Below, piece after piece: positions 9,745 through 17,942 of a DNA stretch of 28,623 nt. Source of the stretch: Sphacelaria rigidula. Taxonomy: Eukaryota > Phaeophyceae > Sphacelariales. Position numbers and translations under genes: made by a program. The DNA is taken from assembly GCA_964200075.2 (NCBI GenBank), contig CAXNAA020000096.1:1-28623 (forward strand). Reading direction: 5' to 3'. The notes under the pieces are model-generated. The model did not search any database. It was not told the origin of the DNA and was given only the letters and a program-made list of their open reading frames with translations. Position 1 is the first letter of the stretch. Each line of letters starts with the position of its first letter.

Positions 9745-9939
9745 TCACTCTCGTATCTGGACTGTATGCGCACAAACACTACACGCACGCGGTTTTCTAG
9801 CCCTAGGTTCAAGTGCTGTCGTGAAAAAGCCGTCCGCGAAAGGATGACACACGCCAGGAACACCTAGCTGAAGTACGATGAGCACCGTTTGCACCGCCAT
9901 CCATATCGGAATATCAACCGAATTAACGCCGCAGCGCAC
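9745..9939 (-). CDS. weak exon candidate with a membrane helix
   Basis: The minus strand reads IPIWMAVQTVLIVLQLGVPG, then PFADGFF, then a basic tail. A donor-like GTGTTC follows CTTCAGCTAG within the block, so the real exon may end there. The helix resembles AAIWTVWQAMIFVL in the minus-strand gene at 11321-11524, which suggests the same family. The gene ending at 10380 appears to stop before this block, so it would be a separate exon or gene fragment. Confidence 0.25.
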   Translation of the reverse strand: MRCGVNSVDIPIWMAVQTVLIVLQLGVPGVCHPFADGFFTTALEPRARKPRACSVCAHTVQIRE

Positions 9940-10379
9940 TTATTTTCCCGAACACGCGTAGCATACAAACCTAATGTCCACAGCCTTTGGTGAGGATCCA
10001 ATTCCTCCCAGAGCCATGCCCTAAAATGGACTACTGATGTACTAGATTAGTATACAGTTTGGATAAATGAGCGATGACACGGCAACGTCACATAACGCGA
10101 GTACCCTCGACAATACTAATGCATGAATTACCCTCAGCAGACACCGTAAAGTCCTTCTGAGGATGCTAGCTCATGTGTAAACAGCATGATACCATGATGA
10201 AGAAGTACCACCTGACTGCCGTCGGCACAGGCATGCCATGGCTATCAACACCGGCATTTCATACAACACGCCAACAAGTACACATCCGTACTCGTACTGT
10301 CAAAAGGTGCAGGCAAAGGGAAGTCATGACACTCAGTGCACTGCATACTCCCTGTATAGGTCACCAGATATCACCCGGT

Positions 10380-11524
10380 TCAATTCCCTGGGAACGCGAA
10401 GGCAAGCTTGAGCAGCCTCATCATGTGCACAAACCCCAAAATGTATCCCATGGCGCCGTGTACATCCGGCGAGTAGAAACAGCTGGTCACCAAAACTAGG
10501 TGCCCCAAACCGCACAGCACACGCATACCCGCACTGGGCCGTTGGCTATCGGCCGAGTTGGGTCGGTCTCCTGAGTCAAGCCGCTCCACTGAGCCCAGCG
10601 TTACGCCATCGGTAGGACTAAGGCCGCCAAGACACGCTCCGAGAGCTTGATACATGGCGGGTACGGCCACTAATACAGCCAAAACTATCCACACCACAGA
10701 TGCTCCCTTTAGCACAGCACCCGCGCAGTGACCGAGCTGTTCGATGGCGGGGACACACACGCCTAGGACCCCCGCGGCTGCCCCTATCAAGTATAGGTCC
10801 AGGACCTCATGTTCGTCTGTTCCTCGTGGCACGCCAAATGATAAGTTCCATCTATCGCCGTCGAGGGCGTACCACCGGAAGGACACAGACACCGGCAAGC
10901 ATAGGGGGAGGGGGGGATTCAACAATGACCGCAATCATCAGTTTAATACAGCAGCAGTACAGCCTTTCCTCGAGAATGCTTTGGTGAAACTGATTCGCCG
11001 GGTGCCCTACTGGTTTCGCTGGACTTGATCAACACGCACAAACGTCAAAGCCTGTCAACAGAGCCAGTTTCAGTTAGAATATTCATGTGTACCTCATCAC
11101 TATTGTAACACCATGAGTACCCCGACTACAAATTGGAATATCATCCTCGGGAAACGCAGCCTGGGCCGGCGGAAATCCGGTGTGTCGCTCCGCTCTGGCA
11201 TTGTGGGGAAGAGAGGCCAATATATGGAACACCACGGAACAAGCTACCATGAATACTCCTGCCATTCCCTCCCTTCATGACTACTGGTGCTTTTTTCCTG
11301 GTACGGACGCTTGATGTCACCTGCTATGTCCGAAGGCTACCGTGACACCCCTCAACACGGCCACCAGAAATGGAGTGGACAGGGCCAGGCAAGCACCGGA
11401 GCGCATCGCGAGCAACAAACAGGTGGACGCGTCCTCGTGTCCGGGTAGCACGAATATCATGGCTTGCCACACCGTCCATATAGCAGCTGCCGACAGGACG
11501 CCTTCCAATATTGCCGTCGCACTG
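10380..11524 (-). CDS. second multi-pass membrane protein gene, partial, unknown family
   Basis: Three minus-strand blocks join in phase: 11524-11321 (ends AG before GTGACA), 11272-11093 (ends AG before GTACAC) and 10851-10380 (ends TGA). Each junction splits a codon after its second base. Hydrophobic segments are AAIWTVWQAMIFVL and LALSTPFLVAVLRGVTVAFG in block 1, AGVFMVACSVVFHILASL in block 2, and LKGASVVWIVLAVLVAVPAM and GLGHLVLVTSCFY in block 3. The protein ends RLLKLAFAFPGN. Weak points are the 48-bp first intron, much shorter than others here, and the poor acceptors. The gene runs toward the plus-strand membrane gene, tail to tail. LKGASVVWIVLAVLVAVPAM against LRGPANFYISVIGFLVSAAM (exon 1 of that gene) hints at relatedness, but hydrophobic helices align easily by chance. 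The 5' end was not found. Confidence 0.4.
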
Positions 11525-11529
11525 CTGAC

Positions 11530-12240
11530 GGTACTTCGTCGCTTTACGTGTATCCCTGCGGTGCAGTATTGCGGGTGAGATCACTTTCATCGTGTGAACG
11601 AAGCGGCCTGACGTGAGCAGGTGTGCGACCGGTATTTCCACGTGACACCTTCACAACACCGGTCAAGTACTTCATCGATGCACAGTGCCTCTCCTCCTAG
11701 AGAGGGGTTCCCAACAAGCACTCAAACGCTCACGTGAACAGCAAGCGGAAACGAGTGGGTCGACTTCAACGCGGCTGAAGCGGCACACACAGTGGGATCC
11801 TTGCTTCTTCAGGATCACGAGGCAAGGCCCTGTGACTCCGCATGTCTTGCATCGCACGATCCGAGACGCAAGGCAACGAGCGAGGTTTGCACCTTATCGG
11901 CAGTTCGTTGCTCACGAAGATCGTTACTAGCATAAGATACACTCCAATAACAATCGTCAGTTGTGCGTATCCCCGCGCGTCCCGACCATGTGTTGCCCTG
12001 CAAGTTGCATGTACTGCGTACTGTTAAACAAAGCCGGCATTTTTGTACAAGTAAAGTACATGTAAACCTCTAGAAGCTGAGCTGTTTGCAGTCGCCAGCC
12101 GTCCGTACACATGACAGTTCGGGGCTGCAGTAGCAGCAATGGTCAGACACTACTGGCGACACAACAAGTGAAAGAGAGGTTGCTTCAGTGACAGCCGCAT
12201 AAACGCCATATCTCGAAGCAGATCACGGTGTTGAGGCACT
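11530..12240. other. no gene supported
   Basis: Several 60-80 codon frames occur on both strands, none with convincing borders. The 5' exons of the minus-strand membrane gene should lie here or beyond but could not be placed. CTCCTCCTAGAGAGGGG near 11690 is a short palindrome that resembles CTCCTCTAGAGAGGGG near 27903. Confidence 0.35.
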
Positions 12241-12243
12241 CAC

Positions 12244-12352
12244 TTTGTGGGGATGCCGGGGTCGGCAACACACTCCGACTTCTTGGGGGGGAAGATGGCA
12301 CAATCCCAACACCCATTCGAGGGGAGGCCGCACTTGGTCTCATGCTCGCCAT
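12244..12352 (-). CDS. Cys-rich internal exon, unknown protein
   Basis: The minus strand has a model acceptor (CCACTTTTTTTTGCAG) at 12355-12353 and a model donor (GTGAGT) at 12243-12238. The frame between reads GEHETKCGLPSNGCWDCAIF, then PPKKSECVADPGIPTK. Four cysteines in the pattern C-x6-C-x2-C-x9-C, with a Cys-Trp-Asp-Cys core, look like a small disulphide-bonded or metal-binding module. The alternative frames are less protein-like. Both splice sites are better than most in this window. Neighbouring exons of the same gene were not located, and I do not recognise the domain. Confidence 0.42.
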
Positions 12353-12534
12353 CTGCAAAAAAAAGTGGTTGACGCAACTCATCAGTACATCACCCACTGA
12401 CCGTGGACAAATAGACCACGATAGAGTGAAAATCTAATGTTGTACATTTTGGTTAATCCCCGAGATTGTAATTTCAAACGATACCGATGACATTAAACGA
12501 AGGTACACGGCAATTCTGAGACGCTTTTGTACAG

Positions 12535-12648
12535 TACCGGTCAAAAGTGCCCTACACGTCGTGTTTCATGGACCAAAACCTGCACGAGCCGGAGACCGAC
12601 GTATTGCGCTGGAGGCGGCGACAGAAGCTACTCGCAGGGCACCTAAAA
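12535..12648 (+). CDS. candidate internal exon, basic protein
   Basis: Between GCTTTTGTACAG (12534) and AAA followed by GTGAGG (12649), 38 codons are open in phase 0/0. They read YRSKVPYTSCFMDQNLHEPE and then TDVLRWRRRQKLLAGHLK, a composition typical of soluble coding sequence. It lies on the strand opposite the Cys-rich exon 200 bp away, so the two cannot belong to one gene. No family is recognised. Confidence 0.35.
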
Positions 12649-12946
12649 GTGAGGAGGGTTGTTGCCGCTCAATGAATCAACTCTTGGAATGCAAGAGCAA
12701 CCGGCTATGTTGCTTGCAGGGGCATCCGCCGTGACCATTGAATCACAAACCGATCGCATTGACACAGGCATTTAGCAGTCTAAGGGGCAAGACTCCACGT
12801 ATCTCATGAATGATAACTAGCTTGTCGGCCTGTGATTAATCGTGGCGATACCACGCTACCCCCACAAATTCATAGTGGAACGTGAATTTCGTCTGGGAGT
12901 GTGGGTTTGGAAAAGTCATTCCGGAATTTTTTTAATATCACGCTGG

Positions 12947-13046
12947 TCATAGGGCACATAACTTGGCGACCACCAGGTGGCGCACGCTAGACCTGAAGTA
13001 GACCTGCAGAATATGCACACGTTCATCCTGAAACCTACCCCAACGT
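12947..13046 (-). CDS. possible terminal exon with helix-turn-helix-like segment
   Basis: After TTGTTTCTTCAG on the minus strand, the frame reads RWGRFQDERVHILQVYFRSS and then VRHLVVAKLCAL before TGA. The pattern F-x-D/E-E-R-V-x-I-L-x-x-Y-F-R-S-S is reminiscent of N-terminal helices of some DDE transposases, a loose resemblance only. The overlapping second frame on the same strand is also open. It could be a transposon remnant. Confidence 0.28.
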
Positions 13047-13178
13047 CTGAAGAAACAATTGGTAGCTTGAGCATTAGCTGATGGTGCCTTGAGTGCGATA
13101 CGCTCCTTCGTTTGCGTGAAATCCGTTTACAACTTATGTTTAGGAAGAAGTGCCTAGTTGAGAAAGTGCTTTGGCGGT

Positions 13179-13580
13179 AGTTATTGCTGCACACATAAGT
13201 ACCCAGGTTGACGGTAGCGGTATTTGCCCACCCCAGGGTTGTTCACAAGCAACTAGTAGCGCGAATGTATTGGTCGAGAGTTGTTCTCCACGTGCAACGA
13301 GTTGTGCAAAATTACCACGCGAAAGTTGTATACAAGCGAGAAGTTGCACAGGTTTCTCATATCATGGTTGTTCATGGGCAACTAGACGCACAAGTGTTTC
13401 TTCCTGAAGCCGTCTACAGAAAGCTAGTTGTACAGGTTTCTGATCCAACAGTTGTCTGCGGACAAGCAGTTGCGTGATATTTTCACCCAGCTGTTCTACA
13501 GGCATCTAGTTGCATAGGTGTCTCATTTAGCAGTTGTCTTCTGGCAACTAGTTGTCAAACAGATTCATCCAATACCTGCA
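13179..13580. repeat. 42-bp minisatellite
   Basis: From 13239 units mostly begin GTTGT or GTTCT, with lengths 42, 45, 42, 42, 42, 42, 40 and 48 bp, and a further unit lies before them. A representative core is CTAGTTGTACAGGTTTCTGA. Because 42 is divisible by 3, two plus frames stay open for many units and give 14-residue periodic peptides (for example VVHGQLVAQV-like and SCxxATSCTG-like). Both frames end in stops and no flanking coding sequence was found, so translation is unproven. Confidence 0.8.
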
Positions 13581-13599
13581 GTTGTCAATAATGAGTTAC

Positions 13600-14060
13600 A
13601 AGGCGTTCTCACCCGAGAGTTTTTGTTCAGGAAACCGCAAAATAGCTATAGCTCCACGGGATGTGAAAACAGTTGCCCCCTGTGGTGCCGATTCAAGAGA
13701 CGGTGATTCTCAGGCACTTGAAGCGTCAATTCGCGACAATAAATGAGACAATCGATCAATCAAGAGCCCACGCGAGGTGCCTCCATCAGAGCATCCGCAA
13801 CGCCACTGTGACGACGTGCTAAATGTAAGTACAAGCACGCATGACGCGGGAGAGTATGTGAGGTTTCGCGCGGGAAGTAAAACGCACAACCCGCACCACA
13901 TGCGTACTGAAACCGAGGTTCATGCTCTTGGATAGGATGCAAGCATGACCGCGGGGATGCCTGCTTGCTCCAACTGGGGATGCGTGCGCTTACGACATTG
14001 AACATTGTCAAGTAGAACCCTCCAAGGTTGTCTTCTGTAGGGTACCGGTATGTTCGGTAG
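13600..14060. other. spacer between minisatellites, no gene supported
   Basis: Open frames on the minus strand (13710-13901 and 13760-14011) have unremarkable composition. Nothing recognised. Confidence 0.35.
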
Positions 14061-14083
14061 GGTATGTCATTATCACAGAAGTG

Positions 14084-14310
14084 GCAAAACTGTCGGGTAC
14101 CGGTGTGGAAGTCTCACATAACCTGCACAATCTGTCGGGTGCGGCATGGAGGTTGTACAGAAACCGTTACCCGCAACCGAGTATATCTTCAAGGGTATAC
14201 CTGTACCTCGGGTAAGGGTGAACACTATGTACAGTCCGCACAGAACTGTGGGGTACCGGTAAGGGAGGCATACAGAACTCGCACAACTGCTGGGTGCGGG
14301 TAATACCCGG
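14084..14310. repeat. second 42-bp-class degenerate tandem repeat
   Basis: AAACTGTCGGGTACCGGTGT (14088), AATCTGTCGGGTGCGGCATG (14130), GAACTGTGGGGTACCGGTAA (14244) and AACTGCTGGGTGCGGGTAA (14286) are successive related units. Adjacent ones are 42 bp apart, while the middle is decayed. GGGTACCGG and GGGTAT words also occur upstream to 14040. The sequence differs from the 42-bp minisatellite at 13.2-13.6 kb, but the period is the same. Confidence 0.65.
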
Positions 14311-14319
14311 ATATGCAAA

Positions 14320-15010
14320 AGATCGTGACTTTTAGGACATGACCTTGGAATCTTCCATTTTTGTATCCTTCGGCGGTCAAGCAGGTTCTTTGCACGTATG
14401 TCAATCCCCCATATCGCGTAGGGCGTAGTAAGTTTTCAAATGAACAATCCTGCAATGAAGATCCCAAACGCGTCATTGTCAACGAGGGGACGCTTCAAAC
14501 GCTAGGGTGGATCTTGCGTTGAATCGGAATGATTTTCACTTGGAAATGAGTGTCAAACCCAGATGACCCACCCAGGTGATCGAAGGGTCGAATGGATACG
14601 GGAACAAAATCGTCAATTTCCCGGTGTTTCCAAAGGAAAGCCCTGCTTACCTGCTTACCGGTACACGTTGTACACGAGGTGCGACGTGAAGTATATCATG
14701 CTATGCTGTAGATGACATACCCCACTACGGCTGCTGCAGGCAATGCTGAACTTGTAGCCACATTTATGTGAGGTGAGCAAAGGGCACAGGTTCAGAACAT
14801 GATTTCGTACCTGGCAGTGTAGGACAAAAACATTTCTCTTTAGCACGCTTATAATTCACGAACTCTGCCTGTGCAGTGACGCAGAGGCAGCAGGGAGCAG
14901 CCGTAAGAGAAACATACTATTGCTTGTAGGTTCGCAGCGAAGAACGAAGTGGTATGGAGCTTGATAAACGGACTATGGGGGAAAGCCTCCCCCTCCTCCG
15001 GCCATAGAGT
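14320..15010. other. no gene supported
   Basis: Short frames only, on both strands, without splice context or recognisable motifs. Confidence 0.35.
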
Positions 15011-15015
15011 TGCTT

Positions 15016-15085
15016 CCTCTTGAGAGGGATGCGTGGTCAATGGTCAAACGACTAAGGCAACCAACAAATGAAACCCCCCCCCCCC
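15016..15085. repeat. GTGGTCAATGG repeat, copy 2
   Basis: CTCTTGAGAGGGATGCGTGG then TCAATGGTCAAACGACTAAG and AACAAATGAAAC, followed by a run of C. It matches the core at 8121 and 23423. The stretch GGGATGC-GT-GGTC...GACT can be drawn as the acceptor and D-arm half of a tRNA, so a tRNA-derived head is conceivable, but no matching anticodon or T arm follows. Confidence 0.72.
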
Positions 15086-15345
15086 TCTGGCAACGAAAAA
15101 AACTGACACTCCAAAACTCCTCGGTTTTGAGCTGCGCACGCAGGGGCGACCTCTGGATGCTGAGCGTTCTGCGTGATCGCGTGTACTGTAGTGACGTAGT
15201 GGGGGACAAACAGCAAATAATACTTATCTTGTATCACGTACACCACTGATACCTACGATATCATCTGCTGAACTTGTGCTCTCTGGAGCTGAAGGATGGT
15301 TACGCTGGGGCTACAACAAACAGGAAATCCTGGAAAATAGGAACG

Positions 15346-15685
15346 AGGTCAGAGGCAGGCGAGATGTGTATCTCCGCATGTACCGGGCACGCCCCGGTAT
15401 TTGTTGCCTTGTCGCGAGGTAGGCCGAACACGATCCGACATCACGGGACCGAGACGGGCACAAAGCTGAGTGTTGGAGAAACTAAAGCAGACCAAATCGC
15501 GTCCTGCCCGTCATGAGGGTACAGAAGGTACAACTTGAATCGTCTCTAGGATGCATCATCGACGAAAACGAGCACGAGGTAGCCGCAGCTATCTAGCTCG
15601 TGGATCGATTGGTGAAGTCGCCTTGCGACGGTGTAAGGGCAACCGATTACCACGTATTTGTCCAATGCTAGTGTAATATCAACAC
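15346..15685 (+). repeat. left arm of long inverted repeat
   Basis: Read forward, this arm aligns with the reverse complement of 16935-17282 at roughly 65-70% identity. Shared blocks include CGAACACGATCCGAC, CAGCTATCTAGCTCG and GACGGTGT, in the same order and with small indels. The arms are ~340 bp and enclose about 1.25 kb, resembling a foldback or long-TIR DNA transposon that is now well decayed. Confidence 0.7.
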
Positions 15686-15689
15686 AAGC

Positions 15690-16930
15690 AACCGACGGCC
15701 CACACTAAATCAGCAGCAGTAAAGTGTAGGGTAGACAGCACAAACAGTTCGTGCACGCGGTTGTGATCTCAGTTAGCACTGCCTGTATCGGGCCGGATAC
15801 ATTCTCAGGTGAGATTGATACCGATTCAACATATATGCATGTTGTCTGTACTCCATATGTTTTGCATTACAGTCTGTGCAGCAGTATCTATGCATCTCCC
15901 CTGTGGTATGGTCCCATATCGCTGTTGAACGGACGAACCAATGAAACAGCCAACGATTAAAAACACTTCGAAACATGTGTCACAGACAACACTGTCCATG
16001 TCGGGGTGGGCCATCTGGGTATTGAATACATTTTGGAGTGAAAATGATGCCAAGATGTGACACAAGGATGCACTATTCATACATGCATTTTGGGAGGAGT
16101 GAAATTATGGAGGCTGTTACTTAGATCACGGCGCCACCATCTCAGATCTCTCGTTGTTGTGCGTGTGATCCTGACCCGAAAGGACGATTCCTACACTTGT
16201 TAAAATAGTACAACATCCAACAGTTGTATCAGTAACTGCTACTGGTTTGCCAACCGCCTTTTTCGTTTGTGGTTTTTGTTTCTCCTAAAACGTCCGAGAC
16301 CGATGACATGTGCACACTACCGTAGTTGCGAAAGCACGTTACGGGGACATGATAGGAGCTCTGACACCTGTTTCCAAGTGTTTCATCTGTATTAATAAGG
16401 CTATTACCCCTGAGGGTGGGAGAAGTAGTTTCAGGAGCAACGGACTTGACCGTGGGACGTGCCTAGATAGGTCGTTCTTGTGCGGAGAGGAGAAGTGCTC
16501 GAGAGGGGGTGTCGGGAGAGACACCGCCTCGAGTTGGAGTATGACTATTACTCCGGGGACAGGATGGGCATTGACCCGAGAGGACAGACTAGTGTTCCTG
16601 GGGGAACATTCCCGGAACTATGCCGGAGACATGAGCATTCCTGGAACGGAGCGGAGGGGTACATGGATGTTCTCGGAACTATGCCGAGGGAGATATGGTC
16701 CCGTCGCGGGTGTGTACACGTGTAGACTTGTGGACTACCCTGGTACTTACATCTCCCCCCGAGATATGATGGTGTTGAGCCGGCTGCACCATCAAATCTG
16801 AGAGAAATGGAGTACTGAAGTGGTTTACGTCGCTCGTGTCTGAAAACGCAGATCACAACAGAGTGCACACGCTGTTTGATGTTGTGTTGTGTACACTGCA
16901 CTATACTACTGCTGCAGTGTAGGCAGTTGG
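15690..16930. other. spacer inside the long inverted repeat; no transposase seen
   Basis: Open frames reach 163 codons (16310-16801, plus), but composition is repetitive and no transposase motifs are visible. Between 16590 and 16700 two related words occur (CCCGGAACTATGCCGGAGA and CTCGGAACTATGCCGAGGGA), an internal short duplication. Confidence 0.4.
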
Positions 16931-16934
16931 GTGC

Positions 16935-17282
16935 TTAAGTTGGTATTTCACTGGAGCAAACACGTCGTGATCAATTGTTGTCACACCGTCCGATCGTAAA
17001 CTCATCAATCGACCAATGCATCGCGAGCTAGATAGCTGCCGCTGCGCCTTGCCCGTTTTCCTCGACGATCCATCCTAAAGATCCAACTTTTACCGTCCTG
17101 TACACCAATCACGGGCGGGGCGCGATCCAGTCTGTTTCGGTCCCTGCCCCATACAGCTTTGAGCCCGCCCTGGTCCCGTGGTGTCGGATCGTGTTCGATT
17201 TACGGTACTCACAACAACGCAACAACTCCTGGGATGTGCTCGGGCTCGGCACATGCGGACGTGAACATCTCGCTCCTGACCT
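16935..17282 (-). repeat. right arm of long inverted repeat
   Basis: This is the reverse-complement partner of 15346-15685. Its outer end lies less than 100 bp before recognisable LINE sequence begins (about 17370), so the two mobile elements are adjacent and one may have inserted beside the other. Confidence 0.7.
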
Positions 17283-17369
17283 TGGCCATTTCACCTTCAT
17301 GGGGGGTGAAATCTCCCCGAATGTACCTGTCACGGGTACCATTTCCCAGTGTATTTCAATTCTCAACTG

Positions 17370-17867
17370 ATGCGAGTACCGGAAAAATCGCCACAGAAGG
17401 GGGAGCCACCAACACCACCTCTCCCGCCACGGGTAATCGGAGCAGCGGGCCACAAGTACGCACAAACCAAGTTCAGATACTTGGGTGGGGTCGTCACCGA
17501 AGATGGTGAGCTCACACAAGACATCAACAACCGGAGCAGAGTCGCGCGGGCATGCATCAGAACGTTTTCCCGGGAGCTCTTTGACCGACCGAAGGTACCG
17601 TGGAGACTCAAGGTCCGACTGCTGGAGGCGGAGGCAACGGGGGCCCTACTGCACGGGTGCATGACGTGGGCCCCGCACTGCGAGCATTACCGGTTGCTGA
17701 GGATGGTACACTACCGGGTCCTGCGATTTATCAAGTACCGTCGCGTGCGTGGTACATACCGACAGTTATCGTACGCCCAGGGCCTCGAGAAGATCGGATG
17801 CCAGGGTGCTGAAGCCATCGTCCGGCAACGGCGAGCGCTACTCGCGGGAGCCCTGACTAGACAACCG
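17370..17867 (+). pseudogene. LINE (non-LTR retrotransposon) reverse transcriptase, C-terminal fragment
   Basis: The frame reads KYAQTKFRYLGGVVTEDGEL, then INNRSRVARACIRTFSREL, LLHGCMTWAPHCEHYRLLR and EAIVRQRRALLAGALTRQP. The F-x-Y-L-G-G-x-V-x-x-D-G-x-L block, the I-x-x-R-x-x-x-A turn, the L-x-G-x-x-T-W block and the R-R-x-L-x-x-G-A stretch are the conserved region just after the reverse transcriptase fingers and palm in many LINE ORF2 proteins. The catalytic YADD part and the endonuclease are absent upstream, as expected for a 5'-truncated insertion. Homology stops at about 17867, and the same reading frame continues by chance into transposase sequence. No tail or target duplication was identified. 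Confidence 0.85.
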
Positions 17868-17942
17868 ATATTGACAGACAGGGTTTTCGATTGCATATCC
17901 ATGCCTTTATCGATTGTATATCCATGCTATTATTCTTGCCAG

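Noticed and set aside
13239-13580. CRISPR array
   Set aside because: Units are contiguous 42-bp degenerate repeats without constant repeats and unique spacers, and the genome context is eukaryotic.
15320-15345. LINE endonuclease start (SWKIGTRSEAGE resembles W-x-I-G-T-W-N-V-R)
   Set aside because: The key W-N-V is missing, no endonuclease sequence follows, and the stretch borders the long inverted repeat.
16310-16801. 163-codon open frame on the plus strand
   Set aside because: Lies inside the inverted-repeat spacer, three overlapping frames are open, and no motif is visible.
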